A DNA stretch of 64,000 nucleotides, taken from positions 92,688 to 156,687 of the forward strand of contig JBDZUX010000006.1 in NCBI GenBank assembly GCA_040255405.1, in the 5' to 3' direction. The stretch comes from 66-474 sp040255405. GTDB taxonomy: Bacteria; Pseudomonadota; Gammaproteobacteria; Xanthomonadales; Rhodanobacteraceae. Of the stretch, positions 17,477 to 25,955 are shown piece by piece (positions within the stretch are counted from its first letter, which is position 1; every line of letters begins with the position of its first letter). Position numbers and translations under genes: made by a program. A model generated the notes under the pieces. That model had not been told where the DNA came from and did not search any database. It was given only the letters and a program-made list of their open reading frames with translations.

Positions 17477-17631
17477 TTGGCAGGGCGGGCTGACTCCGGA
17501 AGAAATCCGGGGGAAGTCCAACGTCGAGGCGCGGCCGGTGGAGGGACCACTCGCTTCGACGCACCACAACCGAATCAGCAGGCCGCGTTTCGATTGGCTA
17601 CACTCCAGAGCTTGAGCCTGGCCTGTCGCCA

Positions 17632-19791
17632 GTGGGGAATCCCGACAGCATCGTGAATGCCGAGAAGGCCAGCTTCCTCGAAGAGCTGAAGCGTCGTCAC
17701 GTCTGGCGCGTCGCCGTTGCCTACGTGGTCGCCGGCTGGCTGCTGGTGCAGGTCGCGACGCAAGTCTTTCCGTTCTTCAACATCCCCAGTTGGGTGGTGC
17801 GCCTGATCGTGCTGCTTATCGTGATCGGCTTTCCGGTCGCGGTGGTGTTCGCGTGGGTGTACGAGTTGAGCCCGGAAGGCATCCGCCGCACCGCGCCGGC
17901 CGATTCGCCGGAAGCACGCGTGCCGCAAGCGCACCGTTCGATCGGACAGAAGCTCAATGCCATCATCATCGCGATGCTGGTGCTGGCGGTCGCGTTGATG
18001 GGTTGGCGCATGTATGCGATGCGGCACGGGAACACCAGCGCGCCGGCTGCCGCCGGGCCGCCGGCGACCACACAGCCCGCCAAATCCATCGCGGTGCTGC
18101 CGTTCGAGAATCTTTCCAACGACAAGGACAACGCCTACTTCGTCGCCGGCATGCAGGACCTGATCCTGACCAAGCTGGCCGACATCGGCGACCTCAAGGT
18201 CATTTCGCGCACCTCCACCGAAAAATACAAGAGCCGCCCGGACAATCTGAAACAGATCGGCATCGAACTCGGCGTCGCGACGATCCTCGAAGGGTCGGTG
18301 CAGAAGGCCGGCGACCAAGTTTTGATCAACGTGCAGCTGATCGACACCGGCACCGACAGCCACATCTGGGCGCAGAGTTACCAGCGCACGCTGGACAACA
18401 TCTTCGGCGTCGAGGGCGATGTCGCGCAGCAGATCGCGGCGGCATTGAAAACCAGGCTTTCCAGCGCGGAGTCCGCCAACCTCGCCGCGGTGCCCACCCA
18501 CAATCAGGCTGCGATGGATTTGTTCCTGCGCGCCGAATTTCTGGCCACCAAGGGTTTCACCAATTACGACATTGGCAGCTTCCGTTCGGCGATCCCGTTG
18601 TATCGGCAAGCCATCGAACAGGACGCCGACTTCGCATTGGCCTACGCGAAAGTGTCCTGGGCTGAGAGCGCGCTCGCCTGGTTCGGCGGCGGCGGCCTGG
18701 ACGTGAAGCAACTCCACATCCAGGCTCGCGCCGACGCCGAGCAGGCGTTGAAGCTGGCGCCCAATGCGTCTGCCTCGCAACTCGCGCTCGGCTTCAGCGA
18801 TTACTACGGGCGCGGCGACTATGCCGGCGCGCTGAAAGCCTTCGCGGCGGCGCTGGCGCTGAAACCCAACGACTCGGACGCGCTGGCGGGCCAAGGTTAC
18901 GTCCAGCGCCGGCAAGGTCGCTTCGACGATTCGGCTGCGTCCTTCCAGAAAGCCTTGACCCTCGATCCACGCAACTCTTCGTTGGCCTACGAGTTGGGCG
19001 CGACCCGCATGATGGCCAGCCGCTACCCCGAGGCGGAAAAGTGGTTCCAACGCGCGTTGGCGGTCGATGCGGACAACCTCAACGCCAAGGCCAACTACGC
19101 CAACTCGATCGCGTTCAGCACTGGCGACATTCCACGCGCATTGGCTGCGATGCAAGGCAACGACCCGGCATTGAAGCTCGCCCGCGTGGCCCTGCTGACT
19201 TACCAGCGTCAATACGGCAAAGCCCTCGCGCTGCTCGACAGCATTCCGGACACGCCCGACAACTTCCAGCCCGGGCTCAACGGCACCAAGACCGAGCAAC
19301 AGGCCAGCCTGTACCGGTTGATGGGTGACGAAGCCCATGCCCGATCACTGTTCGCCCAATCGCTACCCGTGCTGCGCACACAACTCAAGATGCTGCAGGG
19401 AATGAGTCTTGCCTATCAATGGTTGAATCTCGCTTACGCGGAGATCGGCTCGGGCCAGAGCGCGGCGGGACTGGACGCCATCGCCAAGGCGCTGAAAATC
19501 AGTGCCGACACCAAGGATCGGGTTTACGGCCCGCAAGTCCTGCTTGCTGCTGCCCAGTACTACGCTCAGGCACGCCGCCCCGATCTGGCCGTGCCGATGC
19601 TGGCCAAGGCTCTCGCGGTTCCAGGCACCGGTACTACTTACTCGCCCGTGCTGCTATGGCTCGACCCGCTCTGGGATCCGATCCGCCTCGATCCGGGCTT
19701 CGAGGCACTGCTGCAGCAATACGCCAAGTACAAGCCCGCCGTGTTCTACACCGCCGCACCTGCTTTCACGCCGCCGCCGCCAGCATCGTAG
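17632..19791 (+). CDS. Membrane-anchored TolB/FlgO-like and TPR-repeat protein
   Basis: A 719-residue protein of a type common in Xanthomonadales. The N-terminal cytoplasmic segment reads FLEELKRRHVWRVAVAYVV and is followed by three membrane helices (about 25-45, 55-75, 105-125). A TolB-N/FlgO-like domain (SIAVLPFENLSNDKDNAYFV at about 150) leads into many TPR motifs to the C-terminus. Related proteins carry adenylate cyclase or CadC-type winged-helix domains in place of the N-terminal part; none is present here. A scaffold or sensor role is inferred. The start is GTG 17632 or GTG 17653. Confidence 0.8.
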   Translation: MGNPDSIVNAEKASFLEELKRRHVWRVAVAYVVAGWLLVQVATQVFPFFNIPSWVVRLIVLLIVIGFPVAVVFAWVYELSPEGIRRTAPADSPEARVPQAHRSIGQKLNAIIIAMLVLAVALMGWRMYAMRHGNTSAPAAAGPPATTQPAKSIAVLPFENLSNDKDNAYFVAGMQDLILTKLADIGDLKVISRTSTEKYKSRPDNLKQIGIELGVATILEGSVQKAGDQVLINVQLIDTGTDSHIWAQSYQRTLDNIFGVEGDVAQQIAAALKTRLSSAESANLAAVPTHNQAAMDLFLRAEFLATKGFTNYDIGSFRSAIPLYRQAIEQDADFALAYAKVSWAESALAWFGGGGLDVKQLHIQARADAEQALKLAPNASASQLALGFSDYYGRGDYAGALKAFAAALALKPNDSDALAGQGYVQRRQGRFDDSAASFQKALTLDPRNSSLAYELGATRMMASRYPEAEKWFQRALAVDADNLNAKANYANSIAFSTGDIPRALAAMQGNDPALKLARVALLTYQRQYGKALALLDSIPDTPDNFQPGLNGTKTEQQASLYRLMGDEAHARSLFAQSLPVLRTQLKMLQGMSLAYQWLNLAYAEIGSGQSAAGLDAIAKALKISADTKDRVYGPQVLLAAAQYYAQARRPDLAVPMLAKALAVPGTGTTYSPVLLWLDPLWDPIRLDPGFEALLQQYAKYKPAVFYTAAPAFTPPPPAS

Positions 19792-19794
19792 TCA

Positions 19795-19931
19795 CCCCCT
19801 TCGGCACGAAGGGGGTCGCGCGCCTTCGGCGCGCGGAGGGATGTGGCTTAATGCACCAAAAAGGAGAAGCCATCCCTCTCTCGCGCTGCGCGCGTTAGCT
19901 ACGCTCCGCCCTTCGTTCCGAAGGGGGAAGA
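19795..19931. repeat. Cluster of three GC-rich hairpins between the TPR gene and slyD
   Basis: Hairpins lie at 19795-19815 (CCCCCTTCG-GCA-CGAAGGGGG), 19818-19834 (GCGCGCC-TTC-GGCGCGC) and 19909-19925 (CCCTTCG-TTC-CGAAGGG). The first starts three bases after the TPR gene stop. No T-run follows, so they are not classic terminators, but in this convergent gap they could act on both transcripts. The similar outer hairpins suggest one degraded repeat unit. Confidence 0.6.
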
Positions 19932-19952
19932 AACGCATGCGGGGCCGCAACC

Positions 19953-20474
19953 TCAGCCGTCTACCTGCCCTTCGTCAGGATGCGCATGGCCACCCGCAGG
20001 ATGCGCATGCCCGTGCTGCAATTCTTCCGGAGCGGCGGCACGCACCTCGACAATCTCGATGTCGAAATGCAGGGTCTTGCCGGCCAGCGGATGGTTGTGG
20101 TCGACGTCGATCGCGCTCATGCCGACCTTGTGGATCGTCACCATGCGCTGGCCGCCGTCCTTGGTCTGCAGCACCGTGGTCATGCCGGGTTTGAGCTTCT
20201 GTGCATTCTGGAAATACTTTTTCGGGACGCGCTGGAGCAAGCCTTCCTGGCGTTCGCCATAGGCATCTTCCGGTGCGATGTCGATCTCGAACTTCTCGCC
20301 GGCTTCGCGACCAGCCAGCGCCTGCTCGACACCCGGCACCAATTGGCTGTGACCCAGCAGCGCCAGCAGCGGCTCACCGCGCTTGCGCGAATCATCGTAC
20401 GGTTCGGCCGCGGCATCAGCCGCGTCGCGCACGACGTAATGGAAACTGATGACGGAATCTTTTTCGGCACGCAT
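19953..20474 (-). CDS. slyD: FKBP-type peptidyl-prolyl isomerase SlyD
   Basis: 173-residue SlyD-type FKBP. The FKBP half surrounds an insert-in-flap domain (ISFHYVVRDAADAA at the start, then YGERQEGLLQRVPKKYF and VDHNHPLAGKTLHFDIEI). The His-rich tail HGHAHPAGGHAHPDEG should bind nickel or other divalent metals. The tail is shorter than in E. coli and lacks its cysteines. SlyD is a cytoplasmic folding factor and metallochaperone. The start is ATG 20474. Confidence 0.94.
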   Translation of the reverse strand: MRAEKDSVISFHYVVRDAADAAAEPYDDSRKRGEPLLALLGHSQLVPGVEQALAGREAGEKFEIDIAPEDAYGERQEGLLQRVPKKYFQNAQKLKPGMTTVLQTKDGGQRMVTIHKVGMSAIDVDHNHPLAGKTLHFDIEIVEVRAAAPEELQHGHAHPAGGHAHPDEGQVDG

Positions 20475-20557
20475 GACAATCTCGGAATGAAGTTGATCCC
20501 CTCTTTGGGCCGAGGGGCCGTCTCGCACGGCGCGAGCGGGGTTGTGGCGGATCGTTG

Positions 20558-21826
20558 CTAGTTGGCGACCGCGGACGAATCGCGCATGGTAGCGTCGGCG
20601 GTTTCCGGCGTCACGCCAAACTTCGCGCCGTGCGCTTCCGGCCCGAACCACGTCAGCAGCGCCAACAGCACCGCCACGATACCGATCCAGACCGCCTGCA
20701 CCATCGCGTAATCGCCGCCGTTGGCGTGCGCCACCCACGTCATCGCAAACGCGGTCCACGACACCAGCAGGTTGCCGAGCTGGTAGGCGAAGCCCGGCAA
20801 GGTCCCGCGCACATCGTCGGGCGAAAGTTCGTTCAGGTATCCCGGCACCACGCCCCACGCACCCTGCACCGCGATCTGGATCCAGAACGCGCCGATCGCG
20901 AGCAACAGCACCGAACCGCCGTAACTCCACAACGGAATCGCGGGGAGCGCCAGCACGCAGGCGATGGCCATCGCGCGGCGCCGGCCGATCCTTTCCGACC
21001 ACTGGCCGAATGCCAGTCCGCCGACCAGCGCGCCCAAATTCAAAATGATCGTCAGCAAGCTGGTCGTGTGGGTGTCGAAGTGCATCTGCAGCTTGAGGAA
21101 GGTCGGATACAGGTCCTGCGAGCCGTGGCTGAAGGCGTTGAACACCGCCATCGTCACGATCATGTAGGCGAGCAGCTTCCAGCGCCCGCGCATGGTCTCC
21201 AGGACCCCGCGCCGGGTTCCGGCCCGGGTGCGCTGCACGAACACCGGCGATTCCGGCACGCTGCGGCGCAGGTACAGCACCAGCAGCGCGGGCAGGATGC
21301 CGAGCGCGAACATGCCGCGCCAACCGATGCTGTCGAACAGCAGGCCATAGGCCAGCGCGCACAGCAAATAGCCGCACGGGTAACCCGATTGCAGAATGCC
21401 GGAAACGATGCCGCGCGATTTGGCAGGAATCGATTCCATCGCCAGCGACGCGCCGGTGCCCCACTCGCCGCCCATCGCGATGCCGAACAGCGCGCGCAGC
21501 ACCAGCAACACGAGCAGCGACGGCGCGAAGGCGCAGGCCAGGCCCAGCACCGAATACAGTGTGACGTCGATCATCAGGATCCGCCGGCGCCCATGACGGT
21601 CAGCCAGCCGTCCGAAGATCAACGCGCCCAGCGGCCGGAACGCCAGCGTCAGCAGCAGCGCGAATGCCACGTCCGAAACCGGGACATGGAAAGCATCCGC
21701 CACCGCCGGCATCACCATCACCAGCAGGAAATAATCGAACGCGTCCAGCGTCCAGCCAAGGAAAGTGGCCGCGACGGTGTGTCGCTGGGTACGATCGAGT
21801 GCGCGCAGGGCGGCGAGTGCGGACAT
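20558..21826 (-). CDS. MFS transporter (sugar/carboxylate:H+ symporter-like)
   Basis: 422-residue major facilitator with 12 predicted helices. The signature loop 2-3 motif is GRLADRHGRRRIL, the second-half copy GQWSERIGRRRAM, and an N-terminal WTLDAFDYFLLVMVMP. The sequence style is that of the SHS/aromatic-acid-proton symporter (AAHS-like) carriers for lactate, sialate or related acids. Substrate cannot be set from sequence. The start ATG 21826 precedes the first helix by about 18 residues. Confidence 0.88.
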   Translation of the reverse strand: MSALAALRALDRTQRHTVAATFLGWTLDAFDYFLLVMVMPAVADAFHVPVSDVAFALLLTLAFRPLGALIFGRLADRHGRRRILMIDVTLYSVLGLACAFAPSLLVLLVLRALFGIAMGGEWGTGASLAMESIPAKSRGIVSGILQSGYPCGYLLCALAYGLLFDSIGWRGMFALGILPALLVLYLRRSVPESPVFVQRTRAGTRRGVLETMRGRWKLLAYMIVTMAVFNAFSHGSQDLYPTFLKLQMHFDTHTTSLLTIILNLGALVGGLAFGQWSERIGRRRAMAIACVLALPAIPLWSYGGSVLLLAIGAFWIQIAVQGAWGVVPGYLNELSPDDVRGTLPGFAYQLGNLLVSWTAFAMTWVAHANGGDYAMVQAVWIGIVAVLLALLTWFGPEAHGAKFGVTPETADATMRDSSAVAN

Positions 21827-21913
21827 GGGCGGTTCCGGGGCGGCGGAGGGGCAAGGCGGCGAGCATAGCGCCCCGTGCACGGGCCCTGCACGACCCGCGA
21901 TTACAATCCGGTG

Positions 21914-22399
21914 ATGAGTATGAAAACGACGCGCGATGCGCAGGCGTTCGAAGCACTGGTCGCGCGCATCGACGCCGTCCTGCCGCAAACCCAGTGCACG
22001 CGTTGCGGCTATCCGGCCTGCCGGCCCTATGCCGAAGCGATTGCGCGCGGCGAGGCCGCGATCAACCGCTGCCCGCCGGGCGGCGCGGAAGGCGTGCGCA
22101 CGCTGGCGCGGATCACCGGCCGGCCGGTGCTGCCCCTCGACCCCGCATGCGGCATTGAAACGCCCACGCGCGTCGCGATCATCGACGAGGACGCGTGCAT
22201 CGGCTGCACCAAGTGCATCCAGGCCTGTCCGGTGGACGCGATCGTGGGCGCCAGCAAGTTGATGCACACCGTCGTCGCCGACCTCTGCACCGGCTGCGAA
22301 TTGTGCGTCGCACCCTGCCCGGTCGATTGCATCGCCATGGTTCCGGTACGCGACGCGACCGATCGGCTGTCGCGCCCTTCACTCCCATGTCAACCATGA
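21914..22399 (+). CDS. rnfB: RnfB/RsxB-like iron-sulfur protein, lacking the N-terminal membrane helix
   Basis: 161-residue homologue of RnfB. A 4Fe-4S domain near the N-terminus (CTRCGYPACRPYAEA) is followed by two ferredoxin clusters (CIGCTKCIQACPVDAI and CTGCELCVAPCPVDCI). E. coli RsxB begins with an extra membrane helix of about 30 residues that is missing here, so this form is probably soluble. The frame is open upstream only to 21875 without a hydrophobic stretch. No rnfA, D, G or E lie nearby. Downstream are a phosphoesterase gene, an RnfC-like ferredoxin and nth; the E. coli order is rsxABCDGE-nth. Confidence 0.9.
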   Translation: MSMKTTRDAQAFEALVARIDAVLPQTQCTRCGYPACRPYAEAIARGEAAINRCPPGGAEGVRTLARITGRPVLPLDPACGIETPTRVAIIDEDACIGCTKCIQACPVDAIVGASKLMHTVVADLCTGCELCVAPCPVDCIAMVPVRDATDRLSRPSLPCQP

Positions 22400-22419
22400 A
22401 TTCGCGCGGGTCTGGTGGA

Positions 22420-22449
22420 AAGTCAGGCCATGGATGGCCGTTCTGGTGC
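22420..22449. repeat. 30-bp repeat, copy 1 (GGCCATGGATGGCC core)
   Basis: A 30-bp sequence shared with 23931-23960 with one mismatch. Its centre GGCCATGGATGGCC (22427-22439 region) is near-palindromic. It lies 20 bp after rnfB, and the ATG at 22434, the first in-frame ATG of the phosphoesterase, is part of it. The two copies bracket the phosphoesterase and most of the RnfC-like gene. Confidence 0.8.
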
Positions 22450-23513
22450 GCCATGTGAGCGATTCCAATCAAGCTGCACGAGGCCCCATTCCGCGGCGAT
22501 CACGCAGGCTCGCATGGCTGGTGCGTGGCGCATGGGTGGTCGCGATCGTGGCGTTTTGCCTCGCCTGGCCGGCGTGGGAATACCCGACCTTCGACATCGA
22601 ACCGCAGCAACGCCTGAAGGCCTTCGTGCAACTCGTGCTGCTGCACGGATCGTGGCTGCTGTGGCCGCTCCTGCTGCAGTCGGGATTCAAGGCGTACCTG
22701 CGCTGGCGCGAACACCGCGGCTGGCGCGCGGCCGGTGCGGTCAGCGTGGCGCTCGTTTGCGCGGTGCTGTGCTGGGCGCACTTCGTGGCACCGAACCGGC
22801 TGGTGGTGCGCCGCACCGTGATCCCGGCGCCGGTCGACCTGAACATCGCGCTGGTCGCCGACATGCACGTCGGCATCTACACGCGCACCGGCAAGCTGGC
22901 CGAGATGGTCGAGAAGCTGAACTCGCTGCACGTCGACATGGTGTTGATCGCGGGCGACCTGACCTACAACCCGCCGTACGACCTGGCCACCACGCTCGCG
23001 CCCTTGCGGCACCTCGACAAGCCCACCTACGTGGTACTCGGGAACCACGACGTGCAGTTGCCGGGCCCACCGCTCGCGGACAGGATCTTCCACGCGATGG
23101 CGGCGCCGAACGTGCGGTTCATCGAGCACCGCGTGGTCGACTTCCGGACCTTCAGGCTCGCCGGCCTGTACGACTGGTGGAGTGGGCGCGATGACACCGC
23201 CTTCCTGAAAGCGTTGCCCCACGACAAACCGCTGCTGGTATTGATGCACCAGCCGCACAGCCTGCAAGCCTTGCGCGGCGTGCCATTCACGCTCGCGATG
23301 GCGGGCCACACCCATGGCGGGCAGGTCTACGTTCCGTGGTTGACCGCCGCGATATTCCTGCTGATGCGCGACGAGCCATACGTCAACGGCTATTACGACA
23401 CGCCGGCGGGCAAGCTGTTCGTGACGCCGGGGATCGGCGTCACCGGCGTGCCGCTGCGTTTCGATTGCCCGCCCACGATCGACGTGCTGGAATTGCGGCG
23501 CCATGGGCACTGA
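22434..23513 (+). CDS. Membrane-anchored calcineurin-like metallophosphoesterase (YaeI-like)
   Basis: 359-residue protein with two or three N-terminal membrane helices (about 28-47, 63-82, 98-118) and a C-terminal phosphoesterase domain. Metal motifs are DMHVG, GDLTY, GNHD, and GHTHGGQVY. YaeI-type enzymes are periplasmic or membrane phosphodiesterases of uncertain substrate. The first ATG (22434) lies in a 30-bp repeat and gives MAVLVRHVS; GTG 22446 or 22455 are alternative starts, so the native start may have been altered. It overlaps the next gene by 11 bp and interrupts the rnfB-rnfC-like-nth series. Confidence 0.88.
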   Translation: MAVLVRHVSDSNQAARGPIPRRSRRLAWLVRGAWVVAIVAFCLAWPAWEYPTFDIEPQQRLKAFVQLVLLHGSWLLWPLLLQSGFKAYLRWREHRGWRAAGAVSVALVCAVLCWAHFVAPNRLVVRRTVIPAPVDLNIALVADMHVGIYTRTGKLAEMVEKLNSLHVDMVLIAGDLTYNPPYDLATTLAPLRHLDKPTYVVLGNHDVQLPGPPLADRIFHAMAAPNVRFIEHRVVDFRTFRLAGLYDWWSGRDDTAFLKALPHDKPLLVLMHQPHSLQALRGVPFTLAMAGHTHGGQVYVPWLTAAIFLLMRDEPYVNGYYDTPAGKLFVTPGIGVTGVPLRFDCPPTIDVLELRRHGH

Positions 23514-24018
23514 GATTCCCAACCAGCAACCGTGCATCCACTGCGGCGACTGCGCGCGCGCATGCCCGGATGCCTTGAATCCGGAAGCGCTGTTCTTCGC
23601 GCTGGCGCGGGATGATCTCGGCGCAGCGCGCGCCGCACGACTGGATGCCTGCAGCGAGTGCAACCGTTGCGTCGAGGTCTGTCCTTCGCATATTCCACTG
23701 CTCGACTGGTTCCGCTGGGGCAAGTCCGCGTTGGCCGGGCGCGCGAGAGCGGACGAGACACGCAAGCGTTTCGAAGCACGCAACACGCGGCTTGCGCGCG
23801 AACGTGCCGAACGCGCGGCGCGACGGCGCGGGACTCCTTCGACCACTGCACTGCCCGCGCAAACGATCAGCCACGCCGAAGTGCTGGCTGCCATCAGCCG
23901 AGGCCGCGCGCGCAAGGCGGCTGTTGTGAGAAGTCAGGCCAAGGATGGCCGTTCTGGTGCTTGTGGTCCTGAAACGGCACCGCCTGCCGACGCCCAATGG
24001 CGCGGCGATCAGGGATGA
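23503..24018 (+). CDS. RnfC C-terminal-like 4Fe-4S dicluster protein
   Basis: 171 residues matching only the C-terminal ferredoxin part of RnfC. Two clusters (CIHCGDCARACP and CSECNRCVEVCPSHIPL) are followed by the charged, Ala/Arg-rich helix seen at the RnfC end (RKRFEARNTRLARERAE). The N-terminal NQR1/FMN- and NADH-binding domains of full RnfC (over 400 residues) are absent, and no such sequence lies upstream. The final stretch (from about residue 143) is read through a 30-bp repeat (23931-23960), so the tail is repeat-derived. With rnfB it may form a reduced electron-transfer pair. Confidence 0.8.
   Translation: MGTEIPNQQPCIHCGDCARACPDALNPEALFFALARDDLGAARAARLDACSECNRCVEVCPSHIPLLDWFRWGKSALAGRARADETRKRFEARNTRLARERAERAARRRGTPSTTALPAQTISHAEVLAAISRGRARKAAVVRSQAKDGRSGACGPETAPPADAQWRGDQG
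23931..23960. repeat. 30-bp repeat, copy 2 (inside the RnfC-like gene)
   Basis: Differs from 22420-22449 at one base (A for T at 23942). It is translated in frame within the last 30 codons of the RnfC-like protein, giving RSQAKDGRSGAC. Same orientation as copy 1, 1.5 kb apart. Confidence 0.8.
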
Positions 24019-24027
24019 TCGCACGCA

Positions 24028-24663
24028 ATGAAGCGCGCAAACGTCACGGAACTCTTCCGCCGCCTGCACGACCTCGACCCGAACCCGACCACCGAACTGC
24101 ACTACGGCACGCCGTTCGAATTGCTGGTCGCGGTGATCCTGTCGGCGCAGGCCACCGATGTCGGCGTGAACAAGGCCACCAGGCGCCTGTTTCCGGTCGC
24201 CAACACGCCCGAGAAGATCCTCGCGCTCGGCGAGGAGGGTCTCAAAAAATACGTCTCGACGATCGGACTCTACAACGCCAAGGCGAAAAACATCATCGCG
24301 ACCTGTGCGTTCTTGCTGGAGCGCCACGGCGGCGAGGTGCCGCGCACGCGGGAAGAACTGGAAGCGCTGCCCGGCGTAGGCCGCAAGACCGCCAACGTGA
24401 TCCTGAACACGGTATTCGACGAGCCCACCATCGCGGTCGACACGCACATCTTCCGCGTCTGCAACCGCACCGGCCTCGCCCGCGGCAAGACGGTGCGCGC
24501 GGTCGAGGACAAGCTGGTGAAAGTGGTGCCGGATGCGTACAAGCTCGGCGCGCACCATTGGCTGATCCTGCACGGCCGCTATGTGTGCCTCGCGCGCAAG
24601 CCGAAATGTCCGATCTGCCCGATCCGCGACCTGTGCGCCTACAAGCACAAGACGCCGGGTTGA
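24028..24663 (+). CDS. nth: Endonuclease III
   Basis: DNA glycosylase/AP lyase for oxidised pyrimidines, 211 aa. The helix-hairpin-helix LPGVGRKTANVIL carries the catalytic lysine and VDTHIFRVCNR the catalytic aspartate. The iron-sulfur loop follows the expected spacing C-X6-C-X2-C-X5-C (CLARKPKCPICPIRDLC). It starts 9 bp after the RnfC-like stop. Its place after rnf genes matches the rsx-nth linkage in enterobacteria. Confidence 0.97.
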   Translation: MKRANVTELFRRLHDLDPNPTTELHYGTPFELLVAVILSAQATDVGVNKATRRLFPVANTPEKILALGEEGLKKYVSTIGLYNAKAKNIIATCAFLLERHGGEVPRTREELEALPGVGRKTANVILNTVFDEPTIAVDTHIFRVCNRTGLARGKTVRAVEDKLVKVVPDAYKLGAHHWLILHGRYVCLARKPKCPICPIRDLCAYKHKTPG

Positions 24664-24782
24664 CCCAAACCGCATCCGCCGCGCGCACCCGCTGAACGCA
24701 GCGAGGCCATGTGCGGGACACGGCGGCGGGCTCCGGCCCACCGCATTTCTTTGCGTGCCGCGCTCGCTGATATCCTGATCGG

Positions 24783-25436
24783 ATGCACACACAGATCGAA
24801 GGCTACGCGGAACGCATGTGCACCCGGTTTCGCGGGTTCCTGCCGGTGGTGGTCGATGTCGAGACCGGCGGCTTCGACTCGCAGCACGATGCACTCCTGG
24901 AAATCGCGGCGGTGATGGTGAGCATGGACGGTGACGGCATGCTGGCGCCGGAACCCGTCGTCTCCACGCACGTCGAGGCGTTTCCCGGGTCGCACATCGA
25001 CCCCAAGTCACTGGAAGTGACCGGCATCGACCCCGACCAGCCGCTGCGCGGCGCGCTGCCCGAACGCGTCGCACTCGACCTGATCTTCAAGCCGGTGCGC
25101 GAAGCCATCAAGGCCAGCGGCTGCCAGCGCGCGATCCTGGTCGGCCACAACGCCGCGTTCGATCTCGGTTTCCTCAACGCCGCGGTCCAGCGCACCGGCC
25201 ACAAGCGCAATCCCTTCCATCCGTTCTCGTGCTTCGACACCGTGACGCTCGCCGGGCTTGCCTTCGGGCAAACCGTGTTGTCGCGCGCGGTGCAGGCCGC
25301 GGGTCACGAATGGAATGCCGACTACGCGCACTCGGCCGTGTACGACGCCGAGCGCACCGCGGCGCTGTTCTGCACCATCGTCAACCGCTGGAAACGCCTC
25401 GAGAATATCGAGCGCGAGACCGTCGGCGCCGACTGA
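24783..25436 (+). CDS. rnt: Ribonuclease T
   Basis: DEDD-family 3'-5' exoribonuclease that trims tRNA and other stable RNA ends, 217 aa. Exonuclease motifs are VVDVETGGFD (Exo I), LVGHNAAFDLGFL (Exo II) and HSAVYDAERTAALF (Exo III). The Phe-rich substrate segments (NPFHPFSCFDTVTL) fit RNase T. The start ATG 24783 begins the conserved N-terminal part. A TATCCT at 24771-24776 is too close to the start for a -10 of a leadered mRNA, so the promoter is unclear. Confidence 0.95.
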   Translation: MHTQIEGYAERMCTRFRGFLPVVVDVETGGFDSQHDALLEIAAVMVSMDGDGMLAPEPVVSTHVEAFPGSHIDPKSLEVTGIDPDQPLRGALPERVALDLIFKPVREAIKASGCQRAILVGHNAAFDLGFLNAAVQRTGHKRNPFHPFSCFDTVTLAGLAFGQTVLSRAVQAAGHEWNADYAHSAVYDAERTAALFCTIVNRWKRLENIERETVGAD

Positions 25437-25445
25437 CGCCGGCAC

Positions 25446-25955
25446 TCATGCAGCCGGCGCGTACCCCAGGGCCCACGCGATGAGTTGCAGCACGATCAGC
25501 GCGTAAACGGCCGCGACCACGTCATCCAGCATCACGCCGAAGCCACCGTGCACGCGCCGGTCGGCAAGTCGCACCGGCCACGGCTTCCAGATGTCGAACA
25601 GCCGGAACAAGGCGAAGCCCACCAGCATCCACCACCACGCCGCAGGTGCGGCAAACAGGGTGGCCCACATCCCGATCACCTCGTCCCACACCAGCGCACC
25701 CTGGTCGTGCACCCCGAGGCGCCGGTCGCAGACGGCGCAGACCCAGACGCCCAGCAGGAATCCCGCGACCAACACCGCGAGGTACCAGCCCAATGGCAAG
25801 CCGCGCAACAAGAACCACCACGGCAGCAGCGCGACCAGCGAACCCGCGGTACCGGGCGCGATCGGCGTGAGGCCCGCGCCCAGCGCGGTCGCGATCCAGC
25901 CGGCGGGATGCGACAGCAGCGCACGGCGCTGAGTGGCGGCCAAGAACCTGCTCAT
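25446..25955 (-). CDS. pgpA: Phosphatidylglycerophosphatase A
   Basis: Dephosphorylates phosphatidylglycerophosphate to phosphatidylglycerol at the inner membrane. 169 residues with three to four membrane helices and the PgpA signatures GAGLTPIAPGTAGSL, WDEVIGMW and RLFDIWKPWPV. The start ATG 25955 overlaps the thiL stop (ATGA). The pair thiL-pgpA is a common neighbourhood, seen in E. coli too. Confidence 0.95.
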   Translation of the reverse strand: MSRFLAATQRRALLSHPAGWIATALGAGLTPIAPGTAGSLVALLPWWFLLRGLPLGWYLAVLVAGFLLGVWVCAVCDRRLGVHDQGALVWDEVIGMWATLFAAPAAWWWMLVGFALFRLFDIWKPWPVRLADRRVHGGFGVMLDDVVAAVYALIVLQLIAWALGYAPAA

